A DNA stretch of 5,025 nt. Source: Alcaligenaceae bacterium. GTDB taxonomy: Bacteria > Pseudomonadota > Gammaproteobacteria > Burkholderiales > Burkholderiaceae. The notes under the pieces are model-generated. The model was not told the DNA's origin. It did not search any database and worked only from the letters and a program-made list of their open reading frames with translations. Positions 1 through 5,025 of this stretch are shown here, one piece after another (the stretch's first letter is position 1; each line of letters begins with the position of its first letter). A program made the translations under genes and the position numbers. The stretch covers positions 1-5,025 of the forward strand of contig CANBUF010000192.1 of the NCBI GenBank assembly GCA_947372575.1, read 5' to 3'.

Positions 1-1
1 C

Positions 2-199
2 CTGACCCTGAAGTTTGATCCCATTTACCAGATAAATAGAAACTGGTATGTGCTCTTTACGCAAAGCGTTCAAGAAGGGGTCTTGCAAAGTTTGCCCTTT
101 ATTGCTCATTGGCAGGCTCCATTGTTGTTGTTGAAGGGCGTATCAATAAACGATGCACCCAATGTTAGAACTCTACAGGGTTTTCCCGAAGTGCGCTAG
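2..199 (+). CDS. C-terminal fragment of an unrecognised protein, 5' end outside window
   Basis: The second plus-strand frame is open from the window edge for 65 codons and stops at TAG (197-199). The residues look protein-like: an aromatic and hydrophobic first half (around [15 protein letters not shown]), a Leu-rich patch (APLLLLKG) and a polar C-terminus ending GFPEVR. I recognise no motif, lipobox or clear membrane segment, and the end is not the terminal aromatic typical of outer membrane barrels. GC over bases 1-200 is about 45%, lower than the neighbouring operon, and third-position GC is only about 49%, so codon bias gives little support. It converges tail-to-tail on hisC. Because the start lies outside the window, neither length nor function can be judged. 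It could also be a decayed remnant or a chance open frame. Confidence 0.5.
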   Translation: MTLKFDPIYQINRNWYVLFTQSVQEGVLQSLPFIAHWQAPLLLLKGVSINDAPNVRTLQGFPEVR

Positions 200-209
200 G
201 GATTGGAAC

Positions 210-246
210 GTTTGGTTACTATTTAGTGTTAATAAAATAATCAAAC
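210..246. repeat. AT-rich imperfect inverted repeat (possible hairpin)
   Basis: GTTTGGTTA (210-218) pairs with TAATCAAAC (238-246) over nine positions with one G-T wobble. A further four A-T pairs (220-223 with 231-234) are possible inside. It starts 10 bases after the stop of the plus-strand fragment, where a terminator would sit, but no T-run follows it on either strand. A role in transcript ending is therefore only a guess. Confidence 0.3.
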
Positions 247-274
247 TCTCAATTAAAGAAAAACTGACGTTTTA

Positions 275-296
275 ATGAATGAAAATTCACATTCAT
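275..296. repeat. Short inverted repeat, 7-bp arms
   Basis: ATGAATG (275-281) and CATTCAT (290-296) are exact reverse complements separated by 8 bases. The arms are AT-rich and no T-run follows, so the hairpin would be weak. In such AT-rich sequence it may arise by chance. No function is assigned. Confidence 0.25.
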
Positions 297-308
297 CTTC
301 ACCTTAAC

Positions 309-320
309 ATCGGATCCGAT
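309..320. repeat. Perfect 12-bp palindrome ATCGGATCCGAT
   Basis: The 12 bases equal their own reverse complement and are the most GC-rich point of the AT-rich spacer. The symmetry does not extend outward (C on both sides). With no loop it is a poor RNA hairpin. It could be a dimeric protein site or chance. Nothing nearby looks like a promoter that it would control. Confidence 0.3.
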
Positions 321-332
321 CACTCCACACCC

Positions 333-360
333 AAAAAAATTAATTGCGTTCAAATCAATT
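333..360 (-). terminator. Weak candidate rho-independent terminator of the hisS-hisC operon
   Basis: Read on the minus strand, AATTG (356-360) can pair with CAATT (342-346) across a 9-base loop. Two A residues and then seven T residues (339-333) follow. It lies 33 bases beyond the hisC stop, the right place for the end of the operon. The stem is only five pairs with a single G-C pair, far weaker than a typical intrinsic terminator, so the U-tract is the main support. Confidence 0.3.
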
Positions 361-365
361 CAAGC

Positions 366-407
366 TAAAGCAGTATTTCTAAAGCAGTATTTCTAAAGCA
401 GTATTTC
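366..407. repeat. Three perfect 14-bp tandem copies across the hisC stop codon
   Basis: The unit TAAAGCAGTATTTC occurs three times without mismatch at 366-379, 380-393 and 394-407. On the minus strand the first-read copy (394-407) encodes the last residues of HisC. The stop TAG (395-393) spans the junction with the next copy, and the other two copies are downstream and untranslated. Because 14 is not a multiple of 3, the copies fall in different frames, but the stop is supplied at the first junction. Gain or loss of downstream copies would leave the protein unchanged. This looks like replication slippage. Confidence 0.9.
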
Positions 408-1463
408 TTTGCATGCCTGGACCAGTTGTTCACATTGAGCATTGGTCCCAATGGTAATCCGCACAAAATCCTGGATACGAGCAATCTTAAAATGTCTGAC
501 CAGAATATTTTTATCACGCAATTGCGACGCAAATTCCGCGCCCGATAAGCTCGGATGACGCGCAAAGATGAAATTAGCCTGTGAGGGCAAGACCTCAAAA
601 CCGAGCAGCGTAAGTGCTTCGGTTAATTGCTCACGGGACTGAATAACGGCCTGACGTGATTGGTCAAAATGTGCTTCATCCTCAATAGCAGCAATCGCTC
701 CGGCTTGAGCAAGTCGATCGAGCGGGTAGGAATTAAAGCTGTTTTTTACCCGATCCAGGCCTTGAATCAGCTCAGGATGTCCCATTGCATAGCCGACACG
801 TAAACCTGCAAGCGATCGTGATTTAGAAAGCGTGTGAACCACCAGCAGATTAGGATATTTGGCAATCAAAGTCGCGGCAGATTCAGCACCAAAGTCAACG
901 TAGGCTTCATCAATCACAACAGGGATATCCGGATGAGCGGCAATGACCTGTTCAATCAAACCTAGGGGATGCCCTCGACCTGTCGGTGCATTCGGGTTTG
1001 GAAAAATGATGGCGCCAGCCGACAGGCCCTGCCCTGGCATGTAGTCCTGCAGACGAATGCTCAAGCTTTCGTCGAGCGGGATACAGCGGTACTGGATCTG
1101 ATACAGCCCGCAATACACAGGATAAAAGCTATAGGTAATGTCAGGAAAGACAACCGGAGCATCTTGCTTGAGCAGTGCATGAAATGCGTGCGCCAGGACT
1201 TCATCAGAACCATTGCCTACAAACACATGGTCTGGTGTCAAACCAAAACGTTTGGCAATTGCGCGCCTCAGCTCCAGCGAGGTCGGATCCGGGTATAGCC
1301 GCAATGTCTCATTATTGGCTGCGGCAATCGCTTCAATCACGCGTGGCGAGGGACCATATGGATGCTCGTTGGTATTGAGCTTGACCAGATTCTGGACCCG
1401 GGGCTGTTCACCTGGTACATAGGGATCAAGCTGACTTACCAGACTGCTCCAAAAACGGCTCAT
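393..1463 (-). CDS. hisC: Histidinol-phosphate aminotransferase
   Basis: This is a PLP-dependent class I/II (fold type I) aminotransferase. It converts imidazole acetol phosphate plus glutamate to histidinol phosphate plus 2-oxoglutarate in cytoplasmic histidine synthesis. The 356 residues are a normal length for the family. Visible motifs are [13 protein letters not shown] (28-40), the cofactor phosphate-binding GNGSDE (83-88), NPNAPTG (156-162), DEAYVDF (185-191, with the Asp that contacts the pyridine nitrogen), and [13 protein letters not shown] (213-225) with K214 as the expected Schiff-base lysine. RITIGT (335-340) carries the C-terminal substrate-carboxylate Arg. The ATG start precedes MSRFW, typical of betaproteobacterial HisC. 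No clear Shine-Dalgarno is seen before it. It follows der by 35 bases and is the last gene of the operon. Its final codons lie in a 14-bp tandem repeat. Closely related phosphonate or aromatic aminotransferases are less likely given the full HisC motif set. Many betaproteobacteria also have a hisC in the his operon, so this may be a second copy. Confidence 0.93.
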   Translation of the reverse strand: MSRFWSSLVSQLDPYVPGEQPRVQNLVKLNTNEHPYGPSPRVIEAIAAANNETLRLYPDPTSLELRRAIAKRFGLTPDHVFVGNGSDEVLAHAFHALLKQDAPVVFPDITYSFYPVYCGLYQIQYRCIPLDESLSIRLQDYMPGQGLSAGAIIFPNPNAPTGRGHPLGLIEQVIAAHPDIPVVIDEAYVDFGAESAATLIAKYPNLLVVHTLSKSRSLAGLRVGYAMGHPELIQGLDRVKNSFNSYPLDRLAQAGAIAAIEDEAHFDQSRQAVIQSREQLTEALTLLGFEVLPSQANFIFARHPSLSGAEFASQLRDKNILVRHFKIARIQDFVRITIGTNAQCEQLVQACKEILL

Positions 1464-1498
1464 GATGAATGGAATGGCTTATAAAAGTGGACGTTGAT

Positions 1499-2908
1499 TT
1501 AATTATCAGCGTAGGGGTTGAAAGAAGACTTGAATTCAATGCGTAACGGCGTACCTGCCAGCTCGAAAGCATCGCGAAAACGTCCCTCAAGGTAACGGCG
1601 GTAGGAATCCGAAATCGCATCCAGTGCATTGCCGTGGATGATAATCAATGGCGGATTCTGTCCACCCTGGTGTGCATAACGCATCTTGGGACGGAAAATT
1701 CCCTTGCGTGGGGGCTGTTGCTGTTCAACTGCGGCCTGCAACTCACGCGTGAGTTTAGGTGTCGATAGCTTGGCAAATGCTGCGGCATGCGCAGCATTGA
1801 CGGATTTCAAGAGGTTATTGACACCCTGCCCGCGCAAGGCCGAAATCGTATGTACCCGCGCAAAGGAGAGGAATCGTAATTTACGATCAAATTCACGCTG
1901 AATACGCTCTCTCTGATCCGTATCTAGACCATCCCACTTATTGATGGCTACAACCAGTGCACGGCCTGTCTCGAGAATAAACCCTGCAATGTGGGCATCC
2001 TGATCCGAGACTTCGTGCTGCGCATCGATCATCAGCAGTACAACGTTGCTCGCCTCAATGGCCTGCAAGGTCTTAATCACAGAGAATTTTTCAATTGCTT
2101 CAAAAACTTTGCCACGCTTGCGCAAACCGGCGGTATCAATCAGTGTGTACTGCTTGCCGCCACGATCGAATTCAATTTCAATCGCGTCGCGTGTCGTGCC
2201 TGGCATGTCAAAAGCGATGACACGTTCTTCACCTAGCAAGGTATTGATGAGCGTGGATTTACCAACGTTGGGACGCCCCACAATCGCGAGCTTAATCCGG
2301 TGTTCAAAAGGCTCTGCCTCTTCGGCTGCAGTCGCTTCAGCTGCAGCCTTGAGGGCTTCATCGGAAGGCTCTACATCATCGGCATCATAGACTTCGACAA
2401 CAGGCTCTTGACCGAGACCCACGAGGGCATGCTCGATCAGACTGGTGATGCCTTCGCCATGTGCAGCTGAAATTGCAACAGGCTGGCCCAGGCCCAGCTC
2501 ATGGAATTCTGCAACAGCGCTGCCGTGCAGCATGCCTTCGGCCTTGTTGACGCACAGGACAACGCGTTGACCGAGTTTACGCAACAACCGCGCAATATCA
2601 TGATCGTGCGCGTTTACACCTGCGCGCGCGTCAACCAGGAAAATCACCACATCAGCCTCAGCGATTGCCTGCTGGGTTTGGCGGGCCATCTGATGCAAAA
2701 TGCCGTCTTTGGCGACAGGTTCAAAACCACCTGTATCCACTACGATAAACGGCTTTTCACCCACACGGCCTTCGCCATAGTGGCGATCTCGTGTGAGTCC
2801 GGAAAAGTCGGCAACCAGCGCTGAACGCGAACGCGTCAGACGATTAAACAAGGTGGATTTGCCAACGTTCGGGCGCCCAACCAGGGCAACAACAGGTTTA
2901 AATGACAC
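1499..2908 (-). CDS. der: Ribosome-associated double GTPase Der (EngA)
   Basis: Der is an essential cytoplasmic GTPase that binds the 50S subunit and is needed for its late assembly. The 469-residue protein has the complete family layout. Domain G1 has GRPNVGKST (11-19), TRD (39-41), DTGG (58-61), NKAE (121-124) and a SA-type loop near 147. An acidic, Ala-rich linker spans about 173-201. Domain G2 has GRPNVGKST (211-219), PGTTRD (236-241), DTAG (258-261), NKWD (323-326) and SALRGQG (356-362). A KH-like domain runs from about 375 to 465. The first G4 motif ends in Glu rather than the canonical Asp. The start is GTG at 2908: the in-frame bamB stop lies only two codons upstream, and the G1 motif begins 10 residues in, so no other start fits. 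Only 3 bases separate it from bamB and no Shine-Dalgarno is visible, which suggests translational coupling. Confidence 0.97.
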   Translation of the reverse strand: MSFKPVVALVGRPNVGKSTLFNRLTRSRSALVADFSGLTRDRHYGEGRVGEKPFIVVDTGGFEPVAKDGILHQMARQTQQAIAEADVVIFLVDARAGVNAHDHDIARLLRKLGQRVVLCVNKAEGMLHGSAVAEFHELGLGQPVAISAAHGEGITSLIEHALVGLGQEPVVEVYDADDVEPSDEALKAAAEATAAEEAEPFEHRIKLAIVGRPNVGKSTLINTLLGEERVIAFDMPGTTRDAIEIEFDRGGKQYTLIDTAGLRKRGKVFEAIEKFSVIKTLQAIEASNVVLLMIDAQHEVSDQDAHIAGFILETGRALVVAINKWDGLDTDQRERIQREFDRKLRFLSFARVHTISALRGQGVNNLLKSVNAAHAAAFAKLSTPKLTRELQAAVEQQQPPRKGIFRPKMRYAHQGGQNPPLIIIHGNALDAISDSYRRYLEGRFRDAFELAGTPLRIEFKSSFNPYADN

Positions 2909-2911
2909 GGA

Positions 2912-4066
2912 TTAATTCAACACTATCATGATCAAGGCACCATCGCCCGTCTGGACGAGAATACCCTGGGTTGTTGCCAGCGGTGGTGCTTGAACCGCAC
3001 CTCCTCCGACAGAAATTCGAGCCAGCAGCCGGCCATCGTCAGGTGACAAGAAGTGGACAAAACCTTCAAAGTCACCCACAGCAACTGCTGAACCGATCGC
3101 GGCAGGGCTTGTGACCCGGCGATTACTCAAAGCATCCTGCTTCCAGGCGAGCGTCCCGTCCTGCAAAGCGAATGCAGAAATGACGTCTTTTGTGTTGGGT
3201 GCATAAGCAAAGCGGTTATCGACTGCCATGCCAACATTACTTGAAAAGGTCTTACTCCAGACGGGCCGACCACCTGTCGCGATATCAAAGCAAATGATAC
3301 GCCCCTGGTGCGCCACAGCGCAAAGCAAGGGCCCGATCACAATGGGAGCGCCCACAACATCATTGACACGCTCGAGATCGGTTGAGCCCTTTGGCACGGC
3401 AACAACGCCCTCCCACTGTACATCGCCGGTCTGGGCATTAATTGCAATCAGTTTGCCACCGGGAATACCACTGAGCACCATGCCTTCGAGCAGAGCCATA
3501 CGTGCGGGTGCGCGCAATGCCAGCGAAGGTCCAGGACGCTGGACACTCCAGAGGCGATCGCCCGTCTCAGCATTAAAGGCCTGGATACGGTAGTCGCCAC
3601 TGCGCACAATCACCACACCAAAACCAACGATTGGAGGAATGACGACTTCGCTGCTGGCGCGCGTCTGCCATTTGACCTGACCATTGTCATCGAGCGCAAT
3701 CACATTGCCGTCCTGCGACACAACTGCCGTCGTCGTACCATCACTGCCAGTCCCAGCACCGAGTTTTTGATCGAGCTTGATTTTCCAGACAGTTGCACCG
3801 GAATTCAGGTCGTATTTACTGACTGAACCGTCGCCAGACGCAGCATAGACATTCTCGCGCACCACGACAGGTGCGAATCCAATTCCGGTACCGCTGCCAA
3901 TTGCAGCTTTCCAGCCAATCTGGGCTGACAAGCCTGCCGTGTAGGTCGTGAGTGGCGAAGGATCATTGCGACCATCATCGCCAGTGAACAGACTACATCC
4001 TGCCAGGCTCAGCAATGCTAAGAGGGACAAGACTTTTAACACTCGACATACACGTGATGACGACAT
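2912..4066 (-). CDS. bamB: Outer membrane protein assembly factor BamB (lipoprotein)
   Basis: BamB is the beta-propeller lipoprotein of the BAM complex. It sits on the periplasmic face of the outer membrane, binds BamA POTRA domains and helps insert beta-barrel proteins. The 384 residues are close to the usual length. The N-terminus is a lipoprotein signal: basic SRVCRVLK, a Leu-rich core and lipobox LAGC with C24 as the lipidated residue. Ser at +2 fits outer membrane sorting. The rest is a series of PQQ-like propeller repeats, seen as D/N-x-x-(S/T)-G-x-x-x-W type turns near 73-95, 122-134, 161-174, 206-219, 258-271, 297-309 and 337-350. The LALR stretch (182-185) and RVNDVVGAP (233-241) match, by eye, regions of E. 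coli BamB involved in BamA contact. The ATG start has a GGGAG ribosome site inside the end of the upstream gene, which stops 2 bases before it. Position between the yfgM-type gene and der is the standard context. Confidence 0.95.
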   Translation of the reverse strand: MSSSRVCRVLKVLSLLALLSLAGCSLFTGDDGRNDPSPLTTYTAGLSAQIGWKAAIGSGTGIGFAPVVVRENVYAASGDGSVSKYDLNSGATVWKIKLDQKLGAGTGSDGTTTAVVSQDGNVIALDDNGQVKWQTRASSEVVIPPIVGFGVVIVRSGDYRIQAFNAETGDRLWSVQRPGPSLALRAPARMALLEGMVLSGIPGGKLIAINAQTGDVQWEGVVAVPKGSTDLERVNDVVGAPIVIGPLLCAVAHQGRIICFDIATGGRPVWSKTFSSNVGMAVDNRFAYAPNTKDVISAFALQDGTLAWKQDALSNRRVTSPAAIGSAVAVGDFEGFVHFLSPDDGRLLARISVGGGAVQAPPLATTQGILVQTGDGALIMIVLN

Positions 4067-4068
4067 GT

Positions 4069-4701
4069 TCAGACTCCCAGGGCATCAATTTTAAGTTTAA
4101 CAATGGGCGCAAGCGGACTGGTTGCGCCCAACGTCTCAAGCGCCTTTTTCCAGGCTTCACGCGCCTCGGCTACCTTGCCCTGTGCCGCGTAAATATCGCC
4201 ACGACGATCTGCGTACAGGCCCGCAAAAGCCGGATCTGCATCCTTAAGCTGATTGAGTGCCGCGTCATAGTCCTTCTGATCTGAGAGCAATCCTGCCAGG
4301 CGCAGATGTGCCACAGGAACGAGTGCGACATGCTTAGTCTGCACCAGCCATTCCAGCTGGCTACGGGCAGCAGCCAGATCGTTGCGGGCTTGCAGGGCTG
4401 TCGCAGCAACGAGGGCTCCACGCGCGGCATAGTCTGTGGCCGCGTAGTCGTCGCGTAACGTTTTCATGGCAGCATTAATACGTGCAACCGACTCGTCACC
4501 GGTCTGGCGACTCGCATCCTCAAGGGCTTCAAAATAACCACGCGCTTGACCCGCCTGATTGGTTTGATACCATTGCCAGCCACGCCAACCAGCCAGGATC
4601 ACCAGGGCAATCAGCAAGAGGGTCGAGACCAGGGTGCCATATTTACCCCACCAGGCGCGCAACTGGTCTATCTGTTCCTGCTCTTCGAGATCGTATGCCA
4701 T
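4069..4701 (-). CDS. yfgM: YfgM-family TPR membrane protein (ancillary SecYEG translocon subunit)
   Basis: The 210-residue protein has the typical YfgM build: a short cytoplasmic N-terminus MAYDLEEQEQIDQLRAWW, one membrane segment at about 22-39 (LVSTLLLIALVILAGW), and a periplasmic helical part of about 165 residues with TPR-like repeats. The best TPR-like stretches are about 96-124, 131-156 and 161-192 (for example GDIYAAQGKVAEAREAWKKAL). In E. coli YfgM associates with the SecYEG translocon and the chaperone PpiD and helps pass secreted proteins into the periplasm. It has also been linked to the Rcs stress response. That role is carried over here from the family, not seen in the sequence. 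The ATG lies 5 bases after the hisS stop, with AAGG about 10 bases upstream as a possible ribosome site. Its place between hisS and bamB is the conserved one, and both YfgM and BamB serve envelope protein biogenesis. Confidence 0.9.
   Translation of the reverse strand: MAYDLEEQEQIDQLRAWWGKYGTLVSTLLLIALVILAGWRGWQWYQTNQAGQARGYFEALEDASRQTGDESVARINAAMKTLRDDYAATDYAARGALVAATALQARNDLAAARSQLEWLVQTKHVALVPVAHLRLAGLLSDQKDYDAALNQLKDADPAFAGLYADRRGDIYAAQGKVAEAREAWKKALETLGATSPLAPIVKLKIDALGV
4074..4078 (-). promoter_or_regulatory. Shine-Dalgarno site of bamB
   Basis: GGGAG on the minus strand ends 7 bases before the bamB ATG and overlaps the last codons of the upstream gene. It is the clearest ribosome site in the window. 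It supports the chosen bamB start and indicates that ribosomes finishing the upstream gene may reinitiate here. Confidence 0.75.
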
Positions 4702-4706
4702 GCTGT

Positions 4707-5025
4707 TTAAACCTTATCTTTCAAAAAAGCCACCAAACTGTCGAGTGGCACTTGTTGCTGCATTGAATCACCTGAAGCTGCGGTCTGCCGCAACATTTTG
4801 ACCGAGGCCATGCCTGCAGACAGTTCATCGCCTGCAAGGATAACCGCAATCGCTGCCGCACTCGCATCGGCACGTTTGAATTGAGACTTAAAACTCCCCG
4901 AACCTGCGTGAACAATCACTGAAATACCAGTGTCGCGCAAAGACTCGGCCAACACAGCAGCACGACGCTGAGCCTCGTCCCCCTGCTGAACAATGTAGAC
5001 ATCACATTCAGGTATTGCTGTTTCG
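4707..5025 (-). CDS. hisS: Histidyl-tRNA synthetase, C-terminal part (5' end outside window)
   Basis: The frame is open from the right edge and gives the last 105 residues before TAA (4709-4707). They match the anticodon-binding domain of class IIa histidyl-tRNA synthetase: a strand-forming CDVYIVQQGDEA, helix AQRRAAVLAESLRDTG, then ISVIVHAGSGSFKSQFKRADAS with the conserved FKSQFKRAD core (fragment residues 45-53), followed by AAIAVILAGDEL and a VKMLR segment. The enzyme charges tRNA-His with histidine in the cytoplasm. The catalytic domain with motifs 1-3 would lie to the right of the window. An internal GTG at 4955 could be read as a start, but upstream residues continue the domain, so the gene runs off the edge. 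It appears to be the first visible member of the operon, and ispG is often upstream in relatives. Confidence 0.95.
   Translation of the reverse strand, partial: ETAIPECDVYIVQQGDEAQRRAAVLAESLRDTGISVIVHAGSGSFKSQFKRADASAAAIAVILAGDELSAGMASVKMLRQTAASGDSMQQQVPLDSLVAFLKDKV

Larger units (their letters stand above)
200..392. other. AT-rich convergent intergenic spacer
   Basis: This spacer lies between the stop of the plus-strand fragment and the hisC stop. In 201-380 only 55 of 180 bases are G or C (about 31%), well below the coding region to the right. No convincing reading frame, tRNA or rRNA was seen in it. It contains the small structures listed separately: inverted repeats at 210-246 and 275-296, a palindrome at 309-320, a terminator-like element at 333-360 and most of the tandem repeat at 366-407. 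As a tail-to-tail spacer it would be expected to hold terminators for both flanking genes, but no strong one is visible. Confidence 0.7.

Noticed and set aside
260..273. AAAAC-TGAC-GTTTT mini-hairpin as a bidirectional terminator
   Set aside because: The five-pair stem is almost all A-T and the T-run is part of the stem, so it is too weak to support.
365..598. Minus-strand 77-codon frame overlapping the hisC 3' end
   Set aside because: It is an alternative frame within hisC that reads on into the tandem repeat. It has no recognisable domain, and the hisC frame carries the conserved motifs.
1502..1507. GATAAT on the minus strand as a -10 box of a dedicated hisC promoter
   Set aside because: It resembles a -10 hexamer, but no TTGACA-like sequence lies 16-18 bases upstream, and it falls at the der stop in otherwise AT-rich sequence.
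2046..2390. Plus-strand 114-codon frame opposite der
   Set aside because: It is antisense to the conserved G2 region of der. Its Ser/Ala-rich composition is typical of a codon shadow.
2501..2824. Plus-strand 107-codon frame opposite der
   Set aside because: It lies fully antisense to the Der G1 domain, and no domain or ribosome site supports it.
3228..3593. Plus-strand 121-codon frame opposite bamB
   Set aside because: It is a shadow of the bamB propeller repeats, rich in Pro, Ser and Arg, with no recognisable motif.
4707..4955. A separate 82-residue protein starting at GTG 4955
   Set aside because: The same frame continues upstream to the window edge with residues that complete the HisRS anticodon-binding domain, so it is the hisS tail.

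Overview
This window looks like ordinary betaproteobacterial chromosome, most likely Burkholderiales and perhaps close to the Alcaligenaceae. That placement rests on recalled family resemblance (the N-terminus of HisC, the wording of the Der and HisS motifs) and on gene order, not on a search. The coding part has moderate GC content and tight gene packing.

From right to left, the minus strand carries one compact gene string: the 3' end of hisS (histidyl-tRNA synthetase, cut by the window edge), a yfgM-type TPR membrane protein, bamB (outer membrane assembly lipoprotein), der (double-GTPase ribosome assembly factor) and hisC (histidinol-phosphate aminotransferase). The gaps are 5, 2, 3 and 35 bases, so the five are probably co-transcribed. 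The order hisS-yfgM-bamB-der is a widely conserved proteobacterial cluster linking tRNA charging, envelope biogenesis and ribosome maturation. hisC is a biosynthetic gene added at its downstream end, so the string begins (as seen here) and ends with histidine-related genes.

Left of hisC, bases 200-392 form a clearly AT-rich spacer (about 31% GC over 201-380). It holds a perfect 14-bp tandem triplication that overlaps the hisC stop codon, a weak terminator-like hairpin with a U-tract, a 12-bp perfect palindrome and two AT-rich inverted repeats. At the left edge a plus-strand reading frame (2-199) is open to the window boundary. It is probably the C-terminus of an unrecognised gene converging on the operon.

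I saw no mobile element, CRISPR array, RNA gene or clear new system. The points worth a second look are the hisC 3' tandem repeat, the unidentified convergent gene end, the NKAE motif in Der, and the place of hisC where hfq is often found.
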